Shown: positions 1-13,309, numbered from the stretch's first letter. The stretch is DNA of 64,000 nt from Thamnaconus septentrionalis (GCA_009823395.1 CM020515.1:4499989-4563988); one strand, 5' to 3'. Numbers and translations are program-made. The notes: generated by a model not told the origin, from the sequence alone.

Positions 1-703
1 GAGGCAAAATCGAGGGCACAGATAGAAGAGGCGACCTTTGACTAAACCAGCAGCTGCCAGCCTGGGAGTCACTGCCCAGCTGCGTTTTCATTTATTTATT
101 TGTTTTTTTTTGTTTTTTTTTTTAGCCGTCTGTGTCCCCGGGTGAACTTGCTACGAGGGTTAGTGGCCCTTGGCGCAGATGTGGCACGAGTGGCTGGGTT
201 TCTATCAAAGGTCTTGTAGATTTAAAGCGACAATTTGGACGATTGGGGAAAAATAAAAAGCGAGCACCTGAGCGGGTTTCAATCCACGATCATCCGCTGC
301 GTGGAACTGAAAGTGTGCAAAACATGTTGGGGTCTTGGTGCCGTTTCCTCGTCCAGAGGGTCCCAAATTTTTCCAAGCCATGGCCCCCATCCAATAGGCC
401 TTAGCTACTGGCCCGCGACCGCCGTGACCAACCAACCAAAATATGTGAAGGAACATCAACTTTTAGAATATTTTTTATATATACTTTTTACTTTTATTTG
501 CTATTCAATAATTGTCACGCGTTTAGAATAAGAATGCTAACAACTATGTTGATAATAATCATGGCCATTTTACTGTATGGCTGCAAAGTCATACTTCACG
601 TATGCTGGTTTTTTTTTTTGCAGCAGTGTCTTCCACAGCTGGACTGTATGTCAGTTCTATCGGTCTCTTTGTCAGAAACCAGTCTATAACTGCATATCCG
701 TTA
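1..703. other. No gene seen; unique sequence with poly-T
   Basis: This is mixed-complexity intronic sequence with a T-rich tract at about 104-123 and AT-rich stretches after 470. No coding or repeat family was recognised. Confidence 0.5.
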
Positions 704-770
704 AACTGGTAATGAAAAAGCCTAAACTTCGAAAAACCTCTCAAAGATCACTAAAAGGGCAGGCAATCAT
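704..770 (+). mobile_element. Decayed fragment of the TA-flanked MITE family
   Basis: A short stretch containing AAACTTCGAAAAACCTCTCA and then ATCACTAAAAGGG matches the inner part of the elements at 27506-27981 and 28534-29012 (AAACTTTGAAAAACCTCTCA, ATCGCTAAAAGG). Both termini are missing, so it is an old fragment. The intact copies define the family. Confidence 0.6.
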
Positions 771-2620
771 ATGATGTATATACTACATCTAAAAAATATG
801 ATTAAACAATAATTAGATTGTATTTTAAAATAACAATTAAAAGAAAATTTCTATTATATATTTTGTGCTTTTATTTTCTTATCCTGTCTCGCCTTGCCAT
901 CTTCCTACTCGTCCACACAGTGTTACGTGTTGCTTTACGTCTGCAGCTGCAAACACTTTGGCATTTCACCGAAGATTTTCTGTCTCCCGCGTGTGTAAAA
1001 GCTTTTTTCTTTTTTTTTCTTGTCATGATCCAAACGTCGTTGCGTTTCCAATAAGATGTTTTTGTGCAAAAATCAAACGTGCGTAAAAAAAAAAAAAAAA
1101 AAGAGAGAGAGAGAGAGAAAAAAAAGGCGGCACGTGGAAACCCAGCTCTGGACTCCACTCCCGGCGAGCCGCGCGTGACTCATCTTGACTCTGACTCCCG
1201 AATCGTGTCGCTGAGGAGGCCTCGTGGTGAAACCGTACCTCGGCGGAAAGAGCGCGTTTCCCCTTTCCGTCCGAGTTTCGTGTGATCTACCCCCCCGGCC
1301 GCCTCCGATGAGAGGCAGCTGCAGCCTCGCGTCTGAGAAACATACAGGTTTCATAGGAGGGCGCTGGAGAGTCAGCACAGAGCAGTAAATTAAAAGGCGT
1401 GTCCATACATGTCAGATATGCGGGATTAGCCCAGTTTGAACAGGCTTTGCGGAGCCGCACTCAGCCGGGCTCTGCGCCGGCCGGTCAAGCTGATAATTGG
1501 GGATTTATTCAGACCGTCTATCAATCCATCTATTAACTTATTAACCCAGATAAAAAGCTTTAAAACCTTCCTTCCTCACCGCGGCTCTTCAGAATCAACG
1601 TGGCAAAGAGAGATTAGAGCGCCGGGGGTCGGGGTGGGAGGTGCAATCCACTTAGCGAGTTCTAAAACATATTCATCAATAAGCGTCGCCGCAGTCGGCC
1701 CAGTGTGTCCTGACGCGGCCTCGTGGAACAGGGTTGGTGAAAAACACGGGGGGAAAAAAACCCAAAAAAACAGAAAAAAGTCGAACGTGAATAAAAACAA
1801 TCTGAGCTCACCCAAACATCAGGTGGGTATTTTTCATTTTTTTCTTGGAATATAATACACCAGTACATACAATAGCCAAATCCTTTTTTTCCTCTCCCTG
1901 TAATCTGAACTGAGTTAACCTGCTCTCGGTAATCTCCAATAACTCCCAAAACAGCCATTTCTGACCGTGACCTTGCAGTGATTAATTCATGCGGCCGACG
2001 ATGTGCCACATAATCACATCTGCGGCCAAAATGTTGGGACGCGCGAGGCGAGGCGAGGCGAGGCGCCGCATCCGCTCCGCTTTTCCAAAACACACCGAGG
2101 ACAAGATGAGCATTGAAAGTCAGTCCGGCCCGTGACTGACTGACTGACTGACTGACTGACTGACTGGTCAGCGTCGATGGCAAAGACCCGTCTGCCCTGC
2201 TTGCCACTGTGGTATTGAATTGGAAAAAAAATATATAAATAAAAAGGGAAAAAAAAAAAAACAATAAAAAAAAAAAAGAGGAGAGGATGTTCAAGTCATG
2301 GGGCAGACCAGAGGAGCCTGCATCTGTTTGGCAGTCGCTCAGAAATATCTAGCGTTTCACACTGCGCCTCCGGGAACGCTGGCGAGCCTCGGCCACAACT
2401 TTATGAAAAACAGAGGGAGAGAGAGAAGGAACGGGGGGTCGGGGGGGCGAAGCGATGCGGCGGAAAGAGGGAAAAGAACGAGCGAGACGACGCGGGGAGA
2501 CAGAAAAGAGATAGCGTAGTGGAGGAGGAGGAGGAAGAGGAGCAGGAGGAGGAGGGCGGCCCAAACGAGAGAGGGAACCGGTTTAAGCGATGATGTGATG
2601 TTTTCCACTCTGCCTGCGCT
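771..2620. other. No gene seen; homopolymers and short tandem repeats
   Basis: This holds poly-A followed by a GA run (about 1085-1125), a GGCGA tandem (about 2046-2066), a TGAC tandem of about eight units (2133-2166), A-rich tracts at 2223-2276 and a purine-rich, CpG-bearing stretch (2400-2575). The interval around 1150-1500 is unique and CpG-containing. No exon was recognised. Confidence 0.5.
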
Positions 2621-2621
2621 C

Positions 2622-2623
<2 letters not shown>

Positions 2624-2681
<58 letters not shown>

Positions 2682-2686
2682 TGTGT
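2624..2686. repeat. (GT)n microsatellite
   Basis: About 31 GT units with one AT interruption near the right end. Open frames through it are CVCV/THTH artefacts. Confidence 0.97.
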
Positions 2687-4590
2687 CTAAGCGCCCGTAT
2701 AGGGTTCTCCTAAGGACCCCGAGGATCCTAAAGGCCCCCCCCCCCGCCCCCCACGCCCACCCTTGACTCCTCCACGAGCGCATTCAGGTGAAGATCAGGT
2801 GCGGCCCGATGGCAACACGTGCACGTGACTGCACACAATGGACGGTTAAAATAAAAAAAAAAAAAAATAAAAAAAAGAGAAGAATGTGCACGCGTGCGTA
2901 TGTGTGTGTGTGAGAGAGAGAGAGAGAGACAAACGAGAGATCCGCGCACGACGGCAAAATTGAAAGCACATGCGCGGCGCGGAGCGCACGGGCTGGCGTA
3001 TGCACTGTTTTTTTGCGTACAGTAAACACGTGGATGCCTGTGTATTCTTTGGATTAACATATGACAGGCGGACCTGCCTTCAGTCAAAGCCACAAGTCCT
3101 CCAACGGTTGGACGCACACACACGCACGCACGCACGCACGCACACACGCACACAGAGACCCCGGAGAATCGTTTCAGCTGTCACCACGCCTGCGCTGCCT
3201 GCACCCCGTCAGCGTCACGGGGGAAATATTCCACGATTTACGGCCACGAAGTCGGCAGGTGGTGCACGTACGCATGCACGTACGTGTCACCAGTGCAGTT
3301 TCGCTGTTCATTGACGAGCGCGGCAACCAGCGTGTGGTTGATCAGGAGCTCTGACTGCGTTTGGGCGCACGGATCTTAGGATTCAACGCTTCCGTTTTTT
3401 TCAACATTACACGACGGCCGTCCGGAATGCTTGTCCTACAATTCCGGAAACCCTGCACTCCCAAAAAGTGCACCCTGAAGGAATGAATCCCCGATCAGGA
3501 TTTAACTGTGAGCACCGGAACAGCTGCGCGACGCGTTTTTCCGCATAACTCGGCCATCCATCAACTGCTTCCCGTTCAGAGGCCTCAAAGAAGGATTGGA
3601 ATTTTTGGAGGTTCCCTTTGTTGAATTCAAATATCCAAATGATTTTTTGGATTGAATGTTTATCTTAGTATTTTATGTGCACTATTTTAATAAATCACCA
3701 TTATGATTTTACTCCTATTATTAATATCTGGCCCTAATGAGAGCGCAGCACTTTTACATCTGGCAACTGACCTGCGTGTTGAACGTACACGACTTGCCAG
3801 CATTCAGTCCATCACTTGCCTCATCCCACGACCAAGCAGCTGCCGGAGCGCCGCTACAGCGTGCGACAACTGTTACAAATTGTGTTTTTGTTTTTTGTCA
3901 CGACAACCCTTGAACGCAACCTTTGATCATTTTATGTTTCGGCGTCAAACTGAAAGTAAGACTCGGAACCTGGTCGGGACAAAAAAAAAGGAAGCGAACG
4001 TGCGTGACAGTTGCAGGTCGGTGATTTCTCCAATAATAACAATAATAAACTAAGGCATTTTAAAGCACGCACTGACTCACATGGTCAGTTGCGATTCCAA
4101 CAGCAATTTTAGGACAATGGAGGATGCACTCTGACCCCACAGCATCCTGTAAATCAGCAAGCCTCCAAAATCAGCTCCACTGTTCATCAGAGGCTCCTTC
4201 ATCCAATCAAGAGGATGCATTTATTAGGGCTGGAGCTAAACCCCCTCATTCCAGAAACGCTTTGGAATTTTTACCCCCCCGCCCCCAGTCGGAAGCGTGC
4301 ACCGAGGGCCTGCAGGAGAGCGAGCGAGAGAGAAGGTGGCAGCGTGTTTATTTTACTGTGGGCTGTATCTGGCCATCATTATCTCACACTCCAGAGGGAG
4401 AGTTGTAAACAGATGCTTGTGGCCCACTCAGTTGTAATAGCGTGTGTGGCTGTGGCTGCAGAGAGGACGGGGGTGGTGTGCTAGTGCTGGTGCTGGTGCT
4501 GGCGGTGGTGATCCAAGGATGCTGGAGGCTGGAAAGCATGGGAGCGGAAGCAGACGCTGTGGAAATCCCGAGTTTTTGCCCGGGCTGAGG
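2687..4590. other. No gene seen; intronic with short CA/GA repeats
   Basis: This contains a poly-C run (2734-2745), a GT/GA compound at 2900-2930 and an ACGC/AC repeat at 3114-3153. The remainder is unique. Nothing coding was recognised. Confidence 0.5.
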
Positions 4591-4592
4591 TT

Positions 4593-4873
4593 GAGAAGAA
4601 GAAGGAGGAGAAGGAGAAGGAGAAGGAGAAGGAGAAGGAGAAGAAGGAGGGGGAGGACAAGAAGAAGAAGAAGGAGAAGAAGAAGGAGAAGGAGGAGGGG
4701 GAGGACAAGAAGAAGGAGGAGGAGGAGGACAAGAAGAAGAAGAAGACGAAGGAGAAGAAGAAGGAGGAGGACAAGAAGAAGAAGAAGAAGAAGACGAAGA
4801 CGAAGGAGAAGGACGACAAGAAGAAGAAGATGACGACGAAGGAGAAGAAGAAGAAGAAGAAGAAGAAGAAGGA
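4593..4873. repeat. Long purine (GAA/GAG) tract
   Basis: About 280 bases of almost uninterrupted purine on the plus strand, built from GAA, GAG and GGA triplets with isolated C or T in GAC and GAT. Such homopurine-homopyrimidine tracts can form triplex DNA. The poly-Arg and poly-Ser/Phe open frames across it are composition artefacts. Confidence 0.95.
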
Positions 4874-4877
4874 TCCG

Positions 4878-5429
4878 CCCGCTGAGGTTAAGAAGAAGAA
4901 AATGTTATTTCTGCAGCTGGCACCGACGACGCTTGTGTGCAGCTCTTGCCTCGCTGTGGCCTCGCAATGTGATACCACTTTAAGAAAAGAAAAGAAAAAA
5001 AAAAAGGCGTTGTTTTGCGCTGATCATAACACAGGGGGAGGGGTCGGGGGTGGGGTTGGCGCGTATCACTTCAAGATGCTCTTGCCGGAAAGCTCAACAA
5101 ACACCGGCAATGAAGTTTTCGCAGGGCCGCGTGGCCTAAACAAACTCGCTGCGGGAAGGAAGGGAGGGAGAAGAGAGAGAGAGAAAGTGGTGGTGTGTGG
5201 ACGGTGGTGGTGGTGGTGGCCTCTTTGACTCTAATCGAAAGCAGAGACGGCAGCGGCGCGAGCGGAAAAAAAGAACGTGCACGACGAAATGCAAAATTCA
5301 CATGAGCGAGATGCCTGTGGGTGGGTGGGGGTGGGGTAGGGGGGTAACGGACAGAGACAAACAAACAGACAACTACTGACGAACAGCTGCACAGAGGGCT
5401 CTGCTGACAGGGTGGTGGTGGGGGAGGTG

Positions 5430-5467
<38 letters not shown>

Positions 5468-6130
5468 CACAAAAATGGAAAGTCCACATTTTGGCGCGCA
5501 ATGGAAATATGGTCCTCATTTCATGATTCAGTTCCCCCCCCCCCCCCCTCCCCACTCCCCTCCCCGCTCAAACCCTGTGCTCTCTTTCGCAGCTGCGGCC
5601 CTCGGTTATAAAAGGCCGTTTAAAAGCACAGGAAGACCCGCTGAAAGAAAAAAAAAGAGAAAAAAAACGGCGCTGAAAACTAGCAGGAGGGAAGACGTCC
5701 GAGGCAGAGAGCGAGGAGGTCAAATATGAAGCACAGAAATATAAAGAAAAAAAAAAAAGAATAAATAAGAACTTGTACAAACACAGGTGCTGGTTGCGGA
5801 TTCATTTGTTCATAGAAATTCTAATGTTTTTAACCCCCAACCGCCAAGAGGTCGTTGAAATGAACCAAAAAATTTTGGCTTTGATTGAATCCGTATTATA
5901 AAGTCATTGATGCTTCACTTGGGGAAAATTAGGACAGGTTTGTTTTTTGTCTTTTTCACACTTTGCCAAAGCGCTCTCAGCCTCTTGCGCCCGTCCCTCG
6001 CTCTAATCTTCACCTCGTCTTCCCCGCAATAACTCCCGTTGCGTGCGGAGAGACGAGCGTGGCGTTCAAAGCCCCGCGTGGCGGACGGCCTGAAAACAGG
6101 CGAGCGACCCGGTCAGCGGCGGTCTCGGCC
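4878..6130. other. No gene seen; contains (GA)n and poly-C
   Basis: This includes a (GA)n run at 5433-5465, a poly-C run at 5533-5549, GGT repeats near 5190-5220 and A-rich tracts at 5645-5670 and 5747-5760. The rest is unique, with no coding signal. Confidence 0.5.
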
Positions 6131-6136
6131 ACCCCC

Positions 6137-6175
6137 CGGGGTGGGAAGGGGGTGGGGGGGGGTCGGGGGTGGCCC
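6137..6175 (+). other. G-run cluster, possible G-quadruplex
   Basis: More than four runs of four or more G lie within 40 bases, separated by 1-3 nt, which fits the usual G-quadruplex pattern on the plus strand. Confidence 0.5.
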
Positions 6176-6513
6176 TGGTCTCCCGTGTCTTCCGCCCTTC
6201 CTCGTACAGGCTTAATCTGCGTAAAGCTTTACATCTTAAAACTCCACCCCCCCGCCACCCCCTCCAGCCTCTGGATCAGGGCCTGGGCCCCGGCTGGAGA
6301 AATTAAACATTTGCCCCTAAGAAGCTAAAGAAGGAGGCTTTTCCACGGAAAAATTAACAGCGGGAGCCCCCCCCCGCCCCCCGCCCCGACCACTTTTTCA
6401 CGTCCCGCAGCATCGACGAGCGCTACGCTAGACCTCGCCACCCGCGTCCACCTCTTCTACTCCCGAGTTTTATTCCGTCCGCGTCTCTTCCTCCACTGGA
6501 CGGTGCCCAGTCC

Positions 6514-6569
6514 CCACACACACACACACCTCCACCCGTGCACACACACACACACACACACACACACAC
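6514..6569. repeat. (CA)n microsatellite, two blocks
   Basis: Two CA runs (about 6514-6529 and 6541-6569) are separated by about 11 bases. Confidence 0.95.
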
Positions 6570-6579
6570 CAGCTCCCTC

Positions 6580-6760
6580 CCTGCCACCGGGTGAGGCCAG
6601 GCAGTTCATTATTTCAAATTTATGGCCCGTCCCGCTCAGCTCGCCTGGAGGAAGGAATAACATAAGGCTTTGGCTGGCGCGGTGATCCCTGGCCAAACCC
6701 AGAGCCCCTCCTCCGACCCTCTCGCTGTTTAATATAAAGTCATATCAAATTAAGTCTCAA
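6580..6760. promoter_or_regulatory. Candidate conserved non-coding element
   Basis: Normal-complexity sequence between simple repeats. It contains TTCATTATTTCAAATTTATGG, a CTGGCCAAAC stretch resembling an NFI half-site, and TTTAATATAAAGTCATATC. No open frame or repeat explains it. The call rests on texture only. Confidence 0.3.
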
Positions 6761-7219
6761 AAAAAACAGGGGGGGGGGAGAAAAAGAAAAGGCAGCGCCT
6801 GTGTGCCAAAGGGGGCTCAGCTTTGCAAAAAAAACACAATGAACAACTTGAGCGTATGTAACGCACACGCGAAACGAAGTTATCCTCTTGCCTCTTCGGG
6901 GGACGTAACTCAATTTGGCGCGTATGCATGACTTTTTTTTTTTTTCTGTGTGCGCAACGACTATTTAGAGATTTGTGTCCGCTGAAGGGGAACCAAGAGT
7001 CAGTCATCTAACATAAATTCAGCCGCATAAAAACCAACTCTTCTGGGTCCCTGCTCCCGCCATAAACCTTGAGCAGCCAGTCGCATCGCTTAGCCTGTCC
7101 TGCGCGTGCTAGCAGATGACAACCCATTGCATATGCGCACGTTGACCCGCAGTTATTAACCCGCCACTGACACTGACACTGGGCTGAATAGAAAAGCCCC
7201 TATTCAAAGAAAAAAAAAA

Positions 7220-7490
7220 AAAATGGATCGGGTTCCATGGCATTACAAAATAATGATGGCTGAGCTATATCGCAGTCCCAAAGCCTTCCTATTCCTACAC
7301 ACTCGTGGGCCCTCGTGGGGATTTCGGTCATTTGAAAATATTTTAAAGAGGCCCGATTGCCCCCGGCTCAGCGGCTCAGAGAGGCCTTAAAACCCTGCAG
7401 CTAAATCCCGGGGTTATGTAAGGTAAAGCTCTAAATCTTACCGCGCCTGATGTTACATATTACTGTAATTGCAAATGAAAAAGGAGGAAG
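7220..7490. promoter_or_regulatory. Candidate conserved non-coding element
   Basis: Balanced, non-repetitive sequence with AATAATGATGGCTGAG, TGAAAATATTTTAAAGAGG and TGTAATTGCAAATG, the last resembling a POU/octamer site. It stands out from the low-complexity flanks. Conservation is inferred from texture. Confidence 0.35.
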
Positions 7491-9690
7491 GGGGAGAAGA
7501 AGAGGGAAAACACACAGAGAGGGGAGAGGGGTGAAGATACGCAGAGACGAGGGGACATCGGGGTTGGCAAGGGAAGGAAAAAGACGACAAAGTCGAAAAA
7601 TCGTGTGCGAGAAAGTCGGCGTGTGGAAACAGCGGGTTCCCCCTGGTGTCTGCTCGATCACTCGCTGGCTGGCTTCCTACTTGGTTCTGCCGTCTATGTG
7701 ACACTCTTTCCCTTTCAGCAGACAAGACCGCGTTGAGATGGGGGAGGGGGGGAATAAAAAAGTCAAGGGGGCCTGCCAAAAAAGCACGGACTAAAAAGGA
7801 AATCCAATAAAACTTAGTCGGCATTCATCATCTGCACACCTTCACATCGTCTGTCATCCTCCGAGCGCCTGAACCTCCGGGGGCCACGCGGAAGGTAGGC
7901 CTACACACGCAAACACAAAGAGGGAAGCCTGAGGAGGCATAATGAAGAGCCGCCTGCTCCAGAAGGAACCCTCTCCAGCTCGGTTTTGACATTTCCGCAC
8001 GTACTTTTTTTTTTTAAGCTAGCGTATACATTCACGCGCGTATCTCTCTGCATGCATGAATGCAAAATGTGAGAGGCAGAGGCGGATATGATAATTAACG
8101 GGGCCATCGCGCCGCATGATGCAACGCGCGGCTCCGAGATGTAAAGAGGGGGCTTCGGAGTAGCTAAAGACGAAGAGTTTTTTGCATCTTCAATGTGTGG
8201 ATGCTAAAAAAACAAAACAAAAAAAACAAGGTTGGAGGCATGCGAATGCGACAGGATGTGTTGAAACATCTTGTGGAAATCTGTGCAAGCAATTTTTTTT
8301 TTTTACCACTATATGAAACTAGCAAGGGGTAATTGGCGAGTGGTCTGATTAACGAGGCGACGGAAAGTGTAGCTACAACGCGGCGGTGCATTTCGCGGCT
8401 ACCGGAAGATGCAGAGGCGAACTAAAAACACGAAGAACAGAAATATACGATTTCAGGAAATACCGTCAATTGGCCGAGTCCAAATTGTCTTTGTAGGTCG
8501 GCTAAAGTTGGCAACGAGGGACGACGTCCCCGCAAAAACCCGATTTCAAAGAGACGTTCCAATTGGAGGACGGTGGTTCCGAATTAGGCGGTTTCCGTAA
8601 AAGATTTTTTATTGCGAGCCGCTAATCGTCATTCGGGGGTCGTTCGGGGGGAGTTGCGTGAAAGACGGCGGCCGCACCACGGGACGAAGACCGCAAGAAC
8701 ATCGACTCGCACACGCGCAGCGGAGGGCTGGCGAGATGAAAGAGGAGGGAAAGTTTTTTTTTTTTGCAAAACATCTTAACGTCATAATGATATCAAGCCA
8801 CTTAGACTGGGGTACGGATTGTTCTCTACCTCTCTGCGGATTAAGGGCCAGCGAGCGGAGCAAATTTAAGAATGGAGAGAATAAGGGATGGAGAAGGAGA
8901 AGATCAAAAGGGCCGGGGGCGGGGTGGTGGTGGTGGAGGGGCTTAAATGACGCTGGCGTAGATCGCGCACGCTGCCAGTCGCCACTGGCCGGCGTCCAAG
9001 GAGGGCGAACAAAGAGACGGAGGGGAGGGACGGGCTGCGATGATGTGTGCGCGCTGTGTAACGTCTGCAGAAGTCAGGTAAAACGAGCCGCAGTGTTGTG
9101 TTGCCGCGGCGGCGATCCGGAGGGAGGCAGCTGGAGGTTTGTGTCGGGTGACAACAGAGACGGCCCGGCAGAGGGAGGGAGGGAAGGAGGAATGGAGGGA
9201 GAGACGGAGGGACGCTCCCTGAAAGTTGATCGTCTTGGGCTTGTTTGACGCGGCTGCAGGAGCAGAAGGACTGACTGAGGCCCACGTTTGGAGGGAACTG
9301 TTGTTGGTCCGTTCTGACCCTGGCCGCTGGCTGGATGTGTTCTGTGATAATGTTCTGTCAGTAGTTGACAATGTGACATTGTTTGTGAGTTTGATTATCT
9401 TCATTTTACACACTACACACTTACAACCAGTTTTTACAGTTTAGATCTTCATTTCTCGATCGATCTTGGCTCAGGATTTGCCTGTACTCATTACTAGGCC
9501 AATCATTGGCCCAAGAAGTCTTAATTCATTCTTATTATTCAGTCCATGTTTGGTGGACACCTAGCTGCTCTGAAGCAGTTGTCGGTATGTGTGTGAAAAA
9601 GCCGTTTTACAGTCCTATAATATAACAGAAACATCACTTGGGGCTGTGGTACATCACTGACAGGTCTCCTAGGTCCGTGACAAGAGATTG
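7491..9690. other. No gene seen; intronic, partly CpG- and purine-rich
   Basis: This holds an A/G-rich stretch at 7480-7580, poly-T and poly-A tracts (8005-8016, 8290-8304, 8753-8765) and GGA-rich DNA around 8880-8940 and 9170-9215. No exon or transposon was recognised. Confidence 0.5.
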
Positions 9691-10110
9691 TCCCTTTTTC
9701 CAACATGTGAAAGGCCCAACATAACAACTCGCTTGGAGCTCAGACTGGGCGCTGTTACGCAGAGAGCGAAGTATGGTGCATTCTGGAGGTCTAAATAGTT
9801 TTCTGGATAATTAATTACCCCCAGGCTATGCCTTTGGAGGAGAAATAAACCCCCCAAAATGGGCATAATATGGTACATTAATCGTCCTTTAAGAAACTGT
9901 TGCTGCATTTTTCTCTTGCCCGGTCATAAGGCATCCAAGTTTCCCTTGGAAAGAGTTTAATGGCCGGAGACGAGTATTAACGTCTGCATACAGCTCTGCG
10001 CGTATAGAGCACGAGAACACGCAGGTGCAGCTGGCCGGTGCCAAGAGAGTATAAAAGTATTACTGTGGAATCCACATTGGCAAATCATCTGTGTTACTTG
10101 TCAAACATGC
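9690..10110. promoter_or_regulatory. Candidate conserved non-coding element
   Basis: Unique sequence with overlapping homeodomain cores (GGATAATTAATTACC), AATGGGCATAATATGG and TACATTAATCGTCC. There are no simple repeats over more than 400 bases, which is rare in this window. The regulatory role is inferred. Confidence 0.38.
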
Positions 10111-10740
10111 AACGAGTGAATTACGTCTGAGGCCATAACATGGATGAGGCACTAATCGACTGACTCGGTTCTGTTATTGCTACAAACTGTTCAGCAAAGT
10201 GGTGCAAGTTCAATCATTAATAGTGGACACGGAGGCCCAACAATACTACATGGAAGCCCGGGAGTTGAAGTTCCGTCTGGCACTCGCTGAGAAAAATGAA
10301 CTTATCATCAGACTCCTCCCCACCTCCAGCATCATGCTAAAGCTTCCCTCTTTTTTTCCCCCTGCTCCATCTTCCTCCCTAGAACCGCTGCCAACATGTG
10401 ATTCCACTTATCTTCCAGTGAAATTGCTGTGAGGAAGAACAGAGTACTGGTCATCCCGCTGTCTCTACTTCTTTTCCCACTGCCTCCCCCTTGACTGTGG
10501 CCGCCCGCGCTTGATGAAGGAGCATGTATATTTTGCCTGAGATTCAAATTCCGCAGCCCGAGAGGAAAAAGAAAAAGGAGAGAGCGAGAAAAAAAAAAAA
10601 GCCCCGGCAGATGTGGGTCGCTCTCCACACCTACACAAAAATGCAAGGCTAACGTTGAAACGCTAAGCACCGGGCAAACAAAGAGCCGAGCAGAAGGCAA
10701 TAGAAGGCAAACATGAGATCCCCCCCCCCGACTGCATGAT
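10111..10740. other. No gene seen; unique intronic sequence
   Basis: The plus strand is open at 10199-10432, but it has no recognisable domain, splice context or family match, so it is not called. An A-rich tract lies at 10589-10601 and a poly-C run at 10720-10729. Confidence 0.45.
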
Positions 10741-11345
10741 GGATCTGCTGAAGTGGTCTTAAGAGTTGGCACCAAAGACAGAGGACTTTCACGACTACCG
10801 AGTGGCTCCGCACATTTGAGCATTGTGAGCCTGAATCTTTCCAGCAATGCCACATCTGGTCGTGCGGCGGTGCCAAAATGAAGACCTTAGCCACTGCGGC
10901 TAATGAGCTCCTCTGTGGCCAAAACTGATATGCCATTTCCAGATGTGCGCACTTGCCGCGCTGGTACGATCAGATCCGCCCGCCCGAGAGGCGGCAAGAG
11001 CTTGTCAGTCATCTAAGAAGTTACCACTTCCTGCTCGGCTCTCTATTGGCCCCGCCGAGGGTCCGAGGCCGTTCTTTTGCGGCAACCAGGGAAGCCGACG
11101 GTGCTCTGGGCCTGCTCGGTCGTCCTGTATCTCCTTGCATCCCCCATGGGGTTGTTTGCAGCCCACGGTGAAGCAGGGCCTGTCTCTGCTGCACTCATCA
11201 TCTCCAGTCAGAGGTCAGAATATCTCGAGAGCTCGCGGAGCCATCGGAGGCAGCGCCGACTGTGATGTGGGATTAAGAAATTGAATGTAATATAATATAC
11301 TCTTGAGAGGTAATTTTATGTTACAAGCAATCGCTGCCGCCTGGG
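10740..11345. promoter_or_regulatory. Candidate conserved non-coding element block
   Basis: About 600 bases of non-repetitive sequence with GCTAATGAGCTCC, ATGGGGTTGTTTGCAGCC, GGTAATTTTATGTTAC and GGGTAATTATATTTC, bounded on the right by a poly-T run (11380-11401). No coding signal was recognised. Confidence 0.35.
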
Positions 11346-13300
11346 TAATTATATTTCGTTCTTTCTTTTCCCTCCTTGTTTTTTTTTTTTTTTTTTTTTT
11401 TATATCGCATTCAAGTGAGGCCGACTCCTCGGGGAAATGAAGATTTTGGCTGGAACTCGTTCGTCTCATCAGAAAGTGGACACGGAGCCAAAAAAAGAAA
11501 GAGCCAAATATCTATTTATTGGAGCCAGGAGAGTTTCCTCGTCCCCAAAATTCAAGAAGTCTATAAAGCACACATGGTTGAGGCCATACTTTCTAAATGT
11601 TTTCATATGGAAAAAATATTAATAGAAAGTACAAAATACAAAGATTGAAACTTCTGAAGGGGTGTGGCGTAACTGAAAACAGAGCACAGACGACGTGTTT
11701 GGAATTTTCCGTTGCTTTATTTTGTATGCGTCAACTAATATTCATTTGATGTCGGTGAAGCATTCTTAACAATTTGTGATGGGGCGACAAATGTCTAGTG
11801 AAGTTGTTAGAGAATGAAGCACTTGACTTTGAAGTAAAAATAACTTATGAAATCAGGTATATTCAGATTTTAGAATAGTCACATTACAATTTCTTATTAT
11901 TTGGGAATTATGCAATTCATTCCTGAAGTTAATTTCCAAACATGAAGACAAAACAAGCTGGTATTTTTAATAAAGGAGCAATGACCAAATCTAACATTAT
12001 GGGAGTTTATCGCAAACTATGTTGATTGTGGGAGGCTGAAAAAACATCCGCGCATCAAAGGTAAATTTTCTCACTGAGTGAGTGTTGGATACGAACAGTA
12101 ACGTCTAATCAACGATGATCAGCTTGCTATTAATTTTGAGGAAATTTACCGTTCAGAAATCCCCTCCAAACTAAACACCTCAGATCAAATTCCTTGGCAA
12201 GTACCCATTTGGTTAAAACTTGCAGTGAGTTGCAGAAAATTATGAAAACTTACCAAGCCAAAGGACCATTACAAAATTTGGTGACTGCCTCACTTTCAAG
12301 AATTTGCTGCATTACGGCCTTGTTATACAGTATCAGATGCAGTTTTTATGCCATTGAATGATTGCGACATTCTGACCTACGCACAAAACTTTGGTGACTA
12401 ACTTGGGTGTTTCTCTTGAAAAACTTTAAAGTTTGCCTACTTAAAAATTACAGCTTTAAAATTACCTCAACAATTCATTGGCTTGCGATGGAAAGCATGG
12501 CAGCCGCGGGCCTAGCTAGCCAGACCAGCTTCTTTTGCCAGTTTAATTAATGGTCACCGTCTGAGAAATGAAAAAGTGTCTCTTATCCTTTTAAGCCATA
12601 CGGATGTATTGCCTGAAAATTGCTCAAGAGTTGTTAATACTAAATTGCAGTATTCAACAACTTGAACTGTGTGTTGGTGCGAGAAGAATATGGTAATATG
12701 ACACCAGTCCCACTAAAGATATAATACACTTGCTACAGTATGTTACAATACGTTTATCAAAACAATATACACACATTTGAATATTTAAATATGTTTCCAT
12801 TGGAATCAAAAAGTCCATGCATAAATTGCAGCACTGTAATATTTCAACTTGGCACAACGTCTGGCGCTCAGCTATTGGTTTGGTGAAGAAAAAAGGAAGT
12901 TTCTGTTATTCAACATAGCGGCAACTCAAGTCCCTGAATGGTCCTGAGCGGGTTCATAGCACCGTGGGTGTTGTAAGAGAAGGCTCTCGCAAACTGAAGG
13001 CAAACATACTGCAGGAAGGACCTCACCAATCGTCACACTGGTGGGATCATAAGACAAAATGGGGAGGGGGGGACAAAAAACCGGGAGTGAGGAAAAGAGA
13101 TCTTAGTTGGACTGCTAATGCCTTCTGCAGAAATGGGCTCCTGAAAGCAATTGGTACAATCTCAAAAGTGAGATATTTTCCATTTCCCCTCTCTTTCCCC
13201 CTCGTATTTTCTCCTCTTCCTCGTCCCCACACCTTCAGGGGGGCACTCTGGCAAGGCTCTTTCCCGGCTCTGTCTCCATTACTTTGCGCCCTCAGTTAAA
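11346..13300. other. No gene seen; AT-rich intronic sequence
   Basis: After the poly-T tract this is AT-rich, mostly unique sequence with few simple repeats. Open frames are short and unremarkable. Confidence 0.5.
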
Positions 13301-13309
13301 TGGAACACA

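Noticed and set aside
4444..4833. Poly-arginine open frame
   Set aside because: Pure translation of the GAA/GAG purine tract.
10199..10432. Plus-strand open frame with a helical-looking start
   Set aside because: No homolog recognised, no splice context, and it turns low-complexity after about 40 residues.
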